From assembly GCF_006539545.1 (NCBI RefSeq), contig NZ_BJNF01000044.1, positions 1 through 33,262 on the forward strand: a stretch of 33,262 bases of DNA, read 5' to 3'. The translations under genes and the position numbers were made by a program. A model generated the notes under the pieces. It worked only from the letters and a program-made list of their open reading frames with translations, was not told the DNA's origin and did no database searches. Position 1 is the stretch's first letter; each line of letters opens with the position of its first letter. The DNA comes from Nitrobacter winogradskyi. GTDB taxonomy: Bacteria; Pseudomonadota; Alphaproteobacteria; Rhizobiales; Xanthobacteraceae. Below, piece by piece: positions 1 through 8,163 of the stretch.

Positions 1-43
1 GCCGCTCTAGGCCGGGCGTTTTCTTATGAGAGCCGAGGCTCGT

Positions 44-3000
44 TCAGGTGCCGCCGCCGAACCGGCGCGACCACCACCCGGCGCGGCGCGGCCGGGTTTC
101 GTCCGATGCTTGCGGAGGAGGCTGCTGCGCCTCCGGCGTCGGCTCTTCCGGCTCGCCTTGAACGACGGGAACTGAAGGTGGCGCCTCCTCCTGCGAGGTG
201 AAACTCACTTTTTCACGTACCGTCGAGCGACGGCAAACAGCTTTCTCTGGCTCCGGAACAGTCCCGTTTCCGGTCTCAGCCGGGGAACTCGCCGGCTCTT
301 CGCTGTGCTGCTGCGGCTGAGTTTCAGATTCGGAAAATTCACTCTGCTCTTCCGGCGCCAGCGACACGGAATCAAGGTCAGCGACAGCGTCGACGGCTTC
401 CGATGCCGGAGTGGCACTCAGTTCGTCGGAAGCCGGATCGACAGGACTCGCACCGTTGGTGCCGCGACGTCGACGTCCACCGCGACGTCCGCGCCGTCGC
501 GGGCGGCGTTCGTCTCCGTCCGCAGACGGATCGGCCGGGGCCGCGCTGTCCTGCGCCGGGGAGTCCTCGCCCTCATTCTCGACGTCGTCGATCATGAAGC
601 GTGCAGCGGCGAACTCGGCGGCAATCTGGACGCTGTCAGGAACCTCGACCGTTTGCGGGATCTGGCTGTCGTTCGTTTCGCTTGAGCGTTCACGCCGCCG
701 GCGTCGCCTGCGCTTGCGGCCGTCACCCTCCGTCTCACCGCCCGCCTGCTCATCGGCGCGAACTTCGACGTCATCGGCCTCGGTCTCGGTTTCCGTATCG
801 GGCGACGGTTCATCGTCTTGAACATCTTCAACTTGTGGCGGGTATGTGGCGAGTTGCGTGGCCAGTAGCGCTTTTGCAGCCTCCAGGGTATGCACCTGCT
901 CGCCGCGATCAATCATGAAAGACTGCTGACCCGCGATCGCGGGGTCGGCGACCACCGAGAGACCGACCTTGAAGCTGTGCTCCAGGGCGCGCAGATGCTC
1001 GCGCTTCTGATTGAGCACATACAACGCGACGTTAATGCGCGTCCGTACGATAAGGTTATGCGTCGCGCCTTTCATCAGAACTTCCTCAAGGCTGCGCAAC
1101 AATTGTAGCGCCACCGAGGGTACCGAGCGGACATGACCGCTGCCGCCGCATTGCGGGCAGGGCTCCGTCGAGCTTTCCAGCATGCTGGCGCGAATGCGCT
1201 GGCGCGACATTTCCAGAAGACCGAAGTGCGAAATGCGCCCGACCTGGATGCGCGCACGATCGTGGCGCAGGCACTCGCTGAGCTTACGCTCCACCGCGCG
1301 GTTGCTTCGCTTCTCGTCCATGTCGATGAAGTCGATGACGATCAGGCCGGCAAGATCGCGCAGCCGCAACTGCCGGGCGACTTCCTCGGCAGCCTCGAGA
1401 TTGGTCTTGAGCGCGGTATCCTTGATGTGATGTTCGCGGGTCGAGCGTCCTGAGTTGACGTCGATCGATACCAGCGCTTCGGTCTGGTTGATGACGATAT
1501 ATCCGCCGGAGCGAAGCTGCACCGTCGGCAGAAACATCGCATCCAGCTGGCTCTCGACGCCCATCCGCGAAAACAGGGGCTGGCAGTCGCGATACTGCTT
1601 CACGGCCCGGGCGTTGGATGGCATCAGCATCTTCATGAAGCCGCGCGCTTCATGATAGCCGGCTTCACCGGCCACCAGGATTTCGTCGATTTCCTTGCTG
1701 TAGAGATCACGAAGGGAGCGCTTGATCAGCGAGCCTTCCTCGTAAACGAGCGTCGGCGCCTGGGACCGCAGGGTCATATCGCGCACGGTTTCCCACATGC
1801 GGATCAGATATTCGAAGTCGCGCTTGATCTCCGGCTTGGTGCGCGCAGCGCCGGCGGTGCGCAGGATGACTCCCATTCCCTCGGGGACATCGAGGTCCTG
1901 CACCACTTCCTTGAGCCGCGAGCGGTCCTGAGCCGAGGTGATCTTGCGGCTGATGCCGCCGCCGCGCGCGGTATTGGGCATCAGCACGGCATACCGGCCA
2001 GCCAGCGACAGATAGGTCGTCAGCGCCGCGCCCTTGTTGCCGCGCTCCTCCTTGACCACCTGCACCAGCATGACCTGACGGCGTTTGATGACTTCCTGGA
2101 TTTTGTACTGACGGCGCGGCCGGAACGCCCGCTCCGGCACCTCCTCGAGAGCATCGTCGCCGCCGACGGATTCGACCTGCTCCTCTTCTTCCTCATCGTC
2201 ACCATCGTCATCGGTGCGATCTTCGACACGGACCCCATCCCCATGAAACTCTCCGGCATGAGGCTCGTCGTGGTCGTGATCGCCGCTCGCATGTACGTCG
2301 AGCGCATGATCCTCGTTTGGGAAAGAAGATATGGCCGGTTCAACCTGATCGTTCCGGGCACCGTCGTCAGCAGGCGGCTCCGAGCCGGTCGCGTCACGCG
2401 GCGCGATCGAGGAAAAATCCTCTTCCGAAGACGCCGCAACCGGATCGTCCCCGGCATCCTCCTGGTTTTCGTCTTGCTCGTGATTTCCATTATCGAAATC
2501 AGGGGCGAAAGCGAAGTCCGGCGACTCCGGCAGGTGGTCCGCGCCGGTTTCGTGGTCGGAGCCGTATGGCGAGATTGATCCAGACTCGTTCGAGTGATCG
2601 TCACCATCCAAATGACGGTGATCCGGATCATTCGGCTGATCGTGACCCTGTACGTCATGCTGCTGCCCGAGGTGATCGTCCGCCACGAATTCATCGTGCG
2701 ACGGGTCGGACTGCGTCGCGTCCACGCCCGCGACCTGATGCTCTCCGTCCTCGACAATGGCGCTTTGCACGCGTTCGCCATGGTCTCGCCGACGGGCGTT
2801 GCGGTGCCGCGAACGACGGCGGCTGGACCGATCCTCGGACTCCTCCTCGGCCTCGCGGTGCGCCCGCTCGTCGGCCTCGATCAGCGCCTGACGATCGGCG
2901 ACCGGAATTTGATAATAGTCGGGATGGATTTCGCTGAACGCCAGGAAGCCGTGGCGGTTTCCTCCGTACTCGATAAACGCGGCTTGTAGCGACGGTTCGA

Positions 3001-3157
3001 CGCGGGTGACCTTGGCCAGATAGATGTTGCCGCGTAGTTGTTTGCGTTGAGCGGACTCGAAATCAAATTCCTCGACGCGGTTACCGCGGACCACCACCAC
3101 CCTGGTTTCTTCCGGGTGGGTGGCGTCGATCAACATTTTGTTGGGTTTGTTGGGCAT
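44..3157 (-). CDS. rne: Ribonuclease E
   Basis: Endoribonuclease of mRNA decay and rRNA/tRNA processing, the degradosome scaffold. The 1037-aa product starts MPNKPNKMLIDATHPEET. I chose the ATG at 3157 although the frame stays open to 3322, because the conserved family start (NKMLIDATHPEETRV) begins here and AAGAG lies 7 nt upstream. The S1 domain starts near residue 35 and is split at about 88-340 by a His/Asp/Glu-rich insertion, then resumes at RRQYKIQEV. Catalytic aspartates are visible as D566 (SIDVNSGR) and D609 (IVIDFIDM). The zinc-link CPQC is at 667-670. The C-terminal half is low-complexity with two arginine-rich blocks and ends in a basic, aromatic tail (GWWSRRFGGGT) as in alphaproteobacterial RNase E. 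Identity is certain; the insertion is longer than I would expect. Confidence 0.97.
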   Translation of the reverse strand: MPNKPNKMLIDATHPEETRVVVVRGNRVEEFDFESAQRKQLRGNIYLAKVTRVEPSLQAAFIEYGGNRHGFLAFSEIHPDYYQIPVADRQALIEADERAHREAEEESEDRSSRRRSRHRNARRRDHGERVQSAIVEDGEHQVAGVDATQSDPSHDEFVADDHLGQQHDVQGHDQPNDPDHRHLDGDDHSNESGSISPYGSDHETGADHLPESPDFAFAPDFDNGNHEQDENQEDAGDDPVAASSEEDFSSIAPRDATGSEPPADDGARNDQVEPAISSFPNEDHALDVHASGDHDHDEPHAGEFHGDGVRVEDRTDDDGDDEEEEEQVESVGGDDALEEVPERAFRPRRQYKIQEVIKRRQVMLVQVVKEERGNKGAALTTYLSLAGRYAVLMPNTARGGGISRKITSAQDRSRLKEVVQDLDVPEGMGVILRTAGAARTKPEIKRDFEYLIRMWETVRDMTLRSQAPTLVYEEGSLIKRSLRDLYSKEIDEILVAGEAGYHEARGFMKMLMPSNARAVKQYRDCQPLFSRMGVESQLDAMFLPTVQLRSGGYIVINQTEALVSIDVNSGRSTREHHIKDTALKTNLEAAEEVARQLRLRDLAGLIVIDFIDMDEKRSNRAVERKLSECLRHDRARIQVGRISHFGLLEMSRQRIRASMLESSTEPCPQCGGSGHVRSVPSVALQLLRSLEEVLMKGATHNLIVRTRINVALYVLNQKREHLRALEHSFKVGLSVVADPAIAGQQSFMIDRGEQVHTLEAAKALLATQLATYPPQVEDVQDDEPSPDTETETEADDVEVRADEQAGGETEGDGRKRRRRRRRERSSETNDSQIPQTVEVPDSVQIAAEFAAARFMIDDVENEGEDSPAQDSAAPADPSADGDERRPRRRGRRGGRRRRGTNGASPVDPASDELSATPASEAVDAVADLDSVSLAPEEQSEFSESETQPQQHSEEPASSPAETGNGTVPEPEKAVCRRSTVREKVSFTSQEEAPPSVPVVQGEPEEPTPEAQQPPPQASDETRPRRAGWWSRRFGGGT

Positions 3158-3798
3158 TTTGAGGCTCTTGGAGGCGGAGGGCGCATGACATGGCACGCGC
3201 GTGTCGCGCGGCCGGCCCATGCAACGGTCCACCTGATTCGGGGGTGAGGGGAAGGCTGCGCCGCGATCCCGTACGCCGTACCGACCCTGCTCCCTGCGAG
3301 ACGCGATCCGCGAAGTTTTCACTTCGCCTCGGCGCGATCCTTGCGGGAAAAATGGTCGGCTTCTCAGTATGGCGCATCAGGCGTCAGCCCGTCTAAAACA
3401 GGTTGGCGGCAAACAAAACACCGCCGCATATCTCTCTCGCTGCCGGACCGACACAGCGCCAAGGCACCTGTCGGTTGTCGTATTACCTCGTGGCCGATGG
3501 GCCGGAACAATCGGATACGACCTCTCCAAGTCGCCCCCGGTTCAAATGGTAACCTGGGACAGGATGCCTCCCGAACCTGAGAACGCCTCTGCAATTCGGC
3601 CGCGCGTCGCGCTGGCTGTTTGGAGGGATCAGGAAACGCCGAGCTTCCAGCAAGTTGAAGCCCTACGCTGCACCCGGGAGGCTGAACGCGACACAACCGT
3701 GAGTTTAGCCGTCAGCACTCACCTACATACGTGGATTGCCCGTCGCATGCAAGGGACAGCGTCGCCAGCCTGCAACATCTCTAAACAGCCGTGCTCGA
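3158..3798 (-). other. Long rne leader and divergent spacer (no gene)
   Basis: About 640 bases separate the rne start from the CtrA-type site in front of amiC. Frames here are open on both strands but none gives a recognisable protein or a good ribosome-binding site, so I call no gene. The rne-proximal part holds two stem-loops: GCGAAGT-TTTC-ACTTCGC at 3310-3327 and CGCGCG-TGT-CGCGCG at 3196-3201/3205-3210. Long structured rne leaders are known in gammaproteobacteria, where they mediate RNase E autoregulation; the same role here is inference. Confidence 0.5.
3310..3327 (-). promoter_or_regulatory. Stem-loop with GAAA tetraloop in the rne leader
   Basis: Read on the minus strand this is GCGAAGT-GAAA-ACTTCGC, a perfect 7-bp stem closed by a GNRA-type tetraloop, about 150 nt upstream of the rne start codon. 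It has no T-tract, so it does not look like a terminator. A role in RNase E autoregulation is possible but unproven. Confidence 0.45.
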
Positions 3799-3814
3799 TT
3801 AAGCCCGGATTAAC
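3799..3814 (+). promoter_or_regulatory. CtrA-type binding site upstream of amiC
   Basis: TTAAGCCCGGATTAAC matches the CtrA consensus TTAA-N7-TTAAC at every defined position. It ends 38 nt before the amiC start codon, where a CtrA-controlled promoter would place it. No clear -10 hexamer is visible, although CTATTG and TTAAAA follow. The site is seen in sequence; CtrA binding is inferred. Confidence 0.6.
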
Positions 3815-3852
3815 CGTGCGGTTCTATTGCGATTAAAAGGCAGCTCGGAGGC

Positions 3853-5130
3853 ATGGGTTCGTTGGCGTGCCGCGCAAATCTGGGAATCGTCTGGCTATGC
3901 GCCACAGCGATATTTGCTCCCGGCGCGGCTTCATTTGCCGCCGGGAACGAACCCGTGCGCCCCGAGGTCGCGGTTGATTTTCCGGTCGCCTCCGCGGTGC
4001 GTGTCGCGGGTGATCTGAAACAGACCCGCTTCGTTCTCGATCTCGACAGGAAGATCGGTCTTCGCGCTTTTCTGCTGAGCGATCCTTATCGGGTCGTGAT
4101 CGACACTCCCCAGGTCAGTTTCCATCTTGCGCCAAAGGCCGGGGAGGCGGGACGCGGCCTGATCAAGGCGTTCCGCTACGGCCTGGTGATGCCGGGCGGA
4201 TCGCGGATCGTCTTCGATCTCGCAGGACCTGCGAAAATCGGGAAAGCCTACGTGCTTGACGCCGCGAACGGTCAGCCCTCCCGTCTCGTCGTCGAACTTG
4301 AGGCCGTCGACCGTGCCGCATTCAACCGCTTGCTGGCGCGATCGAGCAGCCCGGAACCGGCGAAGGATACTGGTCCTCCAGGGCCTGCCGCCGATACCCC
4401 CGGCTCGACCGGAGTCAAGGACGGCCGCCTCGTGGTCGTGATCGATCCCGGCCACGGCGGACTCGATAATGGAACCCAGGCTTCAACGGGAGAAAGCGAA
4501 AAGGATCTGGTGCTGGCCTTCGGCACAGCTTTACGCGACCGCATCGAGCAGGACGGCAGGTTCCGTGTTGTCATGACGCGGACCGACGACACCTTCATCC
4601 CACTGGCCGAGCGGGTGCGCATCGCCCGCAACAATGGCGCTTCGCTATTCGTGTCGGTTCACGCGGACGCCTTGCCGCGCAACGAGGGTGATGCGCGGGG
4701 CGCAACAATATATACGCTGTCGGACATGGCTTCGGACCGCGAGGCGGAACGGCTGGCCGAGGCCGAAAACAAGGCGGACGCCATCGGCGGCGTCGACCTG
4801 ACCGAGGAGCCGACGGAGGTGGCCGATATCCTGATCGACCTCGCGCGGCGGGAAACGCGCACGTTCTCAAATCGTTTCGCCCGGCTGCTGATGAGTGAGA
4901 TGAAAACCTCCGCGCGGATGCACAAGCACCCGCTGAAGTCGGCCGGATTCAGAGTGCTGAAAGCTCCCGATGTGCCATCGGTGCTGGTCGAACTGGGTTA
5001 CGTTTCGAATAACGCGGATCTTCGCCAGATGGCATCCGAAGAGTGGCGTTCAAAGACGGTCCGGTCGGTGGCTAAGGCCATCGAGGCATTCCTTGCGAAA
5101 AGGGTCGTATCAGCCGCTCCGGTGGACTGA
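3853..5130 (+). CDS. amiC: N-acetylmuramoyl-L-alanine amidase, AmiC-like
   Basis: Periplasmic zinc amidase that cleaves the bond between MurNAc and the stem peptide, used in daughter-cell separation. The 425-aa product has a signal peptide (hydrophobic 9-29, AAS-F-A cleavage region near 28-30), an AMIN domain at about 36-150 that targets amidases to the septum, a Pro/Ser-rich linker at about 163-190, and an Amidase_3 domain from 192 to the end. Zinc ligands fit H201 (DPGHGG), E216 (ESEKDL) and H270 (SVHAD); the catalytic glutamate fits E380 (LVELGYVSN). GGAG lies only 2 nt before the ATG and AAAAGG about 12 nt before it, so the ribosome-binding site is not ideal, but the signal peptide supports this start. 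A CtrA-type site lies immediately upstream, and mrcA follows 214 nt downstream in the same direction. Confidence 0.93.
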   Translation: MGSLACRANLGIVWLCATAIFAPGAASFAAGNEPVRPEVAVDFPVASAVRVAGDLKQTRFVLDLDRKIGLRAFLLSDPYRVVIDTPQVSFHLAPKAGEAGRGLIKAFRYGLVMPGGSRIVFDLAGPAKIGKAYVLDAANGQPSRLVVELEAVDRAAFNRLLARSSSPEPAKDTGPPGPAADTPGSTGVKDGRLVVVIDPGHGGLDNGTQASTGESEKDLVLAFGTALRDRIEQDGRFRVVMTRTDDTFIPLAERVRIARNNGASLFVSVHADALPRNEGDARGATIYTLSDMASDREAERLAEAENKADAIGGVDLTEEPTEVADILIDLARRETRTFSNRFARLLMSEMKTSARMHKHPLKSAGFRVLKAPDVPSVLVELGYVSNNADLRQMASEEWRSKTVRSVAKAIEAFLAKRVVSAAPVD

Positions 5131-5286
5131 GAATGAAAAGCGACGCATTGCGGGTGAGAAGCCCTAGTTTGGACACAGCGTCCGCCCTATAGACAAGTTT
5201 CGTAAACTCGCGGAATCGCCAGAATCGGCATGCCCGATCCGGGCGGATGCCTCGACGAACGAAACGCGTCCACCCGGCGACAATGC

Positions 5287-5310
5287 CTGTAGTCGGCGCT
5301 GTAGTCGCCG
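5287..5310. repeat. 12-bp tandem duplication upstream of mrcA
   Basis: CTGTAGTCGGCG is followed directly by CTGTAGTCGCCG, two adjacent copies differing at one base. It lies 35 nt before the mrcA start, in an otherwise featureless 214-base gap. Confidence 0.6.
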
Positions 5311-5344
5311 ATGATCAGGTTCCGGATAACAAAACGGACATTCG

Positions 5345-7840
5345 ATGATGCGCTTGCTGCTGCGGTTCATGGGTTTTCTGTTTGCCGCGGGGACCATTCT
5401 GTTTCTGGTCGGGGTCGCGGCGGTCGCGGGATTGATCTGGCATTTCTCCCAGGACCTGCCGGAGTATTCCCAGCTTCAGAATTATGAGCCGCCGGTGATG
5501 ACGCGCGTCCATGCGTCCGATGGCTCGCTGCTCGGCGAATATGCGAAGGAGCGCCGGCTCTATCTGCCGATACAGGCCGTGCCGAAGCTGGTCATCAACG
5601 CGTTCCTGGCCGCGGAAGACAAGAATTTCTATGAGCACGGCGGCATCGATTATCAGGGCATGGCGCGTGCGGCGCTGCTTTATGCTCAGAACTACGGCAC
5701 CAACAAGAGGCCGCAGGGCGCCTCCACGATCACCCAGCAGGTTGCCAAGAACTTTCTTCTGACCAACGAAGTTTCCTTTGCCCGCAAGATCAAGGAAGCT
5801 CTGCTGGCCATGCGCCTCGAGCGCACCTATTCCAAGGACAAGATTCTCGAACTGTATCTGAACGAGATCTACCTCGGTCTTGGCGCCTACGGCATCGCGG
5901 CCGCGTCGCTCGTGTACTTTGACAAATCGGTCAACGAACTGAGCGTCGCCGAGGCCGCGTACCTCGCGGCCCTGCCAAAGGCGCCCTCGACGCTGCACCC
6001 CGTCAAGAACCGTGACCGCGCGATCGAACGGCGCGACTATGTCGTCGATCGGCTGCTGGAAAATGGCTGGGTCAACCAGGCCGACGCGGAAAAGGCTCGC
6101 AAGCAGCCGCTGATCGTCAAGGGCCGGTCCAACGGGGCGCATACTTTCGCCGGTGAATATTTTGCTGAGGAGGTTCGGCGCGATCTGTTCGAACGCTACG
6201 GCGAAGAAAAGCTCTACGGGGGTGGCCTGTCTGTCAGGACGACGCTCGACCCGGAATTGCAAGGGATAGCGCGCAAGACCATGGCCAATGGCCTCGTCAC
6301 CTATGACGAAGCTCAGGGCTGGCGCGGGCCGGTGAGCAAGCTCGACATCTCCGGCGACTGGGGGGTGAAACTCGCCGAGGTCAAATCGTTGTCCGATATA
6401 TCCCCATGGCGAATGGCGGTCGTGCTCGAGTCCGACGACAAATCGGCGCGGGTCGGCTTCCAGCCCGGACGCGAGCTTGGCGGCGCCGTAAGCCGCGAGC
6501 GGCGAACAGGTTTGATTACGCTCGACGGGGTGAAATGGGCCAAGGCCACATCCGGGTCGGCGCGAGGCCGTACGCCGACAAAGGTGTCTCAAGTGCTTTC
6601 GCCCGGCGACGTGATCTATGCCGATCCCCTGATCGCGAAGGACGGCAAGATCGTCGAGGGGGAATACCGGTTGCGCCAGTTGCCTGAAGTGTCCGGCGCG
6701 ATGGTGGCGATGGATCCGCGGACCGGCCGTGTGCTGGCAATGGTCGGCGGCTTCTCCTTCGATCAAAGCCAGTTCAATCGGGCAACACAGGCGTATCGGC
6801 AGCCGGGCTCCTCGTTCAAGCCGCTCGTCTATTCCTCGGCGCTCGACAACGGTTACACGCCTTCCACAGTCGTGGTTGACGCGCCGATCGAGATCGACCA
6901 GGGGCGCGGCTCGGGCGTTTGGCGGCCGGAAAACTACTCGAAAGAAAAATACTACGGTCCGCAAACGCTTCGAAATGCGCTACGGCTTTCGCTCAACACC
7001 GTTACGGTCCGCCTGGCGCAGGATGTCGGCATGCCGCTGATCGGCGAGTATGCCAAGCGCTTCGGCGTTTACGACGAACTGCCGAACTATCTGTCCTACG
7101 CACTGGGAGCCGGCGAGACCACGGTGCTGCGCATGGTGACCGCGTATTCGATGTTCGACAACGGCGGCAGGCGCGTGAAGCCGACCCTGATCGACCGCAT
7201 TCAGGATCGTTACGGTCACACCATCTACAAGCACGACGCGCGGGAGTGTCGCGGCTGCGAGGCGCCGGAGGGCTGGAAGAATCAATCCGAACCTCAGTTG
7301 ATCGACCACCGCGAGCAGGTGCTGGATTCAATGACGGCTTACCAGATCACCTCCATGATGGAGGGTGTGGTGCAGGCCGGTACCGCCACGGTGATGCGCG
7401 AGGTCGGCAAGCCGATCGCCGGCAAGACCGGCACGACCAACGACCAGAAGGATGCCTGGTTCATTGGATTCTCCCCTGACCTTGTCGTCGGCATCTATCT
7501 CGGATACGATAAACCTCGCAATCTCGGCCGTAAGGCGACGGGCGGACATCTGGCGGCTCCGATCGCGCGGGATTTCATGAAGGTCGCGCTTGCCGATAAG
7601 CCGGCCACTCCGTTCCGGATTCCTCCCGGCATCAAGCTGGTTCGCGTTGATGCCAAGTCCGGTATGCGCGCAGGCCCCGGCAGCGGCGGCAAGACGATCC
7701 TTGAAGCTTTCAAGCCTGGCACGGCACCGCCCGACAACTATTCCGTGATCGGCGTGGCTGATGCAGACGGACGCGAGCCGCAGCCGCTGCCCGATGCCGA
7801 CCGCAGCCTGTTCCGGCCCGGCACCGGAGGGCTTTACTAG
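5345..7840 (+). CDS. mrcA: Penicillin-binding protein 1A (class A bifunctional PBP)
   Basis: Inner-membrane peptidoglycan synthase with glycosyltransferase and transpeptidase activity. The 831-aa protein has a short cytoplasmic start and one membrane helix (about 7-34). The GT51 domain carries the catalytic glutamate E91 in AAEDKNFYEHGG, GASTITQQ at 125-132, and RTYSKDKILELYLNEIYLG near 160-178. The transpeptidase has SSFK at 489-492, SLN at 549-551 and KTGT at 694-697. A segment at about 320-450 between the two domains corresponds to the OB-like insert of PBP1A proteins. Two ATG codons are adjacent (5345 and 5348); I kept the first. The stop codon is TAG at 7838-7840, part of the CTAGAG terminus of a dispersed repeat that begins exactly there. 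Confidence 0.96.
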   Translation: MMRLLLRFMGFLFAAGTILFLVGVAAVAGLIWHFSQDLPEYSQLQNYEPPVMTRVHASDGSLLGEYAKERRLYLPIQAVPKLVINAFLAAEDKNFYEHGGIDYQGMARAALLYAQNYGTNKRPQGASTITQQVAKNFLLTNEVSFARKIKEALLAMRLERTYSKDKILELYLNEIYLGLGAYGIAAASLVYFDKSVNELSVAEAAYLAALPKAPSTLHPVKNRDRAIERRDYVVDRLLENGWVNQADAEKARKQPLIVKGRSNGAHTFAGEYFAEEVRRDLFERYGEEKLYGGGLSVRTTLDPELQGIARKTMANGLVTYDEAQGWRGPVSKLDISGDWGVKLAEVKSLSDISPWRMAVVLESDDKSARVGFQPGRELGGAVSRERRTGLITLDGVKWAKATSGSARGRTPTKVSQVLSPGDVIYADPLIAKDGKIVEGEYRLRQLPEVSGAMVAMDPRTGRVLAMVGGFSFDQSQFNRATQAYRQPGSSFKPLVYSSALDNGYTPSTVVVDAPIEIDQGRGSGVWRPENYSKEKYYGPQTLRNALRLSLNTVTVRLAQDVGMPLIGEYAKRFGVYDELPNYLSYALGAGETTVLRMVTAYSMFDNGGRRVKPTLIDRIQDRYGHTIYKHDARECRGCEAPEGWKNQSEPQLIDHREQVLDSMTAYQITSMMEGVVQAGTATVMREVGKPIAGKTGTTNDQKDAWFIGFSPDLVVGIYLGYDKPRNLGRKATGGHLAAPIARDFMKVALADKPATPFRIPPGIKLVRVDAKSGMRAGPGSGGKTILEAFKPGTAPPDNYSVIGVADADGREPQPLPDADRSLFRPGTGGLY

Positions 7841-7968
7841 AGCATGATCGCTTCTGATTGAATCAGAAGCGAAGCTCTCGATTGTTGTTCTGACGCTTTT
7901 TCTTCACGCGAACAGGTCACCATCCTCGGGTCAAGCCCGAGGACATGCTTCGCTCGAAAACGCTATAG
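7837..7968 (-). repeat. Dispersed palindromic element, copy A (reverse)
   Basis: Full-length copy. It runs CTAGAGC, then hairpin CGCTTCTGATT/AATCAGAAGCG, then an internal segment with TTTTTCTTCACGCGAA, then hairpin CCTCGGG-TCAAG-CCCGAGG, then TTCGCTCGAAAACG and a CTATAG end. I define the plus orientation as starting at GCGTTTTCGAGCG, so this copy is reversed. Its first bases form the TAG stop of mrcA. Confidence 0.85.
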
Positions 7969-8010
7969 GGCGTGATCCGATCACGGTTGAATCGACCATG
8001 CTCTCGAAAT

Positions 8011-8038
8011 TATTGTGTGGTCATTATTGTGTGGTCGC
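8011..8038. repeat. 14-bp tandem duplication between mrcA and prfB
   Basis: TATTGTGTGGTCAT is followed directly by TATTGTGTGGTCGC, 12 of 14 bases identical. The gap otherwise holds repeat copy A and about 125 bases leading to prfB with no clear promoter. Confidence 0.55.
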
Positions 8039-8163
8039 ATTTTCCTGCGGCGAGCGCGCGGTCTCTTCGGGTTTCACGTCCGACACGATTGCGCTTTGCG
8101 GGCTTCGCGGCTAAATCACACGCTGTTGTTGAATGAGGCGTAAGCCGGTGGACTTGAAAAGCT

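Noticed and set aside
1652-2578. 308-codon plus-strand frame opposite rne
   Set aside because: Antisense shadow of the GC-rich rne coding sequence; no family resemblance.
3369-3836. 155-codon open frame on the plus strand before amiC
   Set aside because: Composition and content look random, there is no ribosome-binding site, no recognisable domain, and it overlaps the CtrA-type site and the amiC leader.
5169-5193. TTGGAC ... TATAGA as a promoter for mrcA
   Set aside because: Spacing is only 12-13 nt, too short for a sigma-70 promoter.
5315-6964. 549-codon minus-strand frame opposite mrcA
   Set aside because: Antisense shadow of mrcA caused by third-position GC; the sense strand encodes a complete PBP1A.
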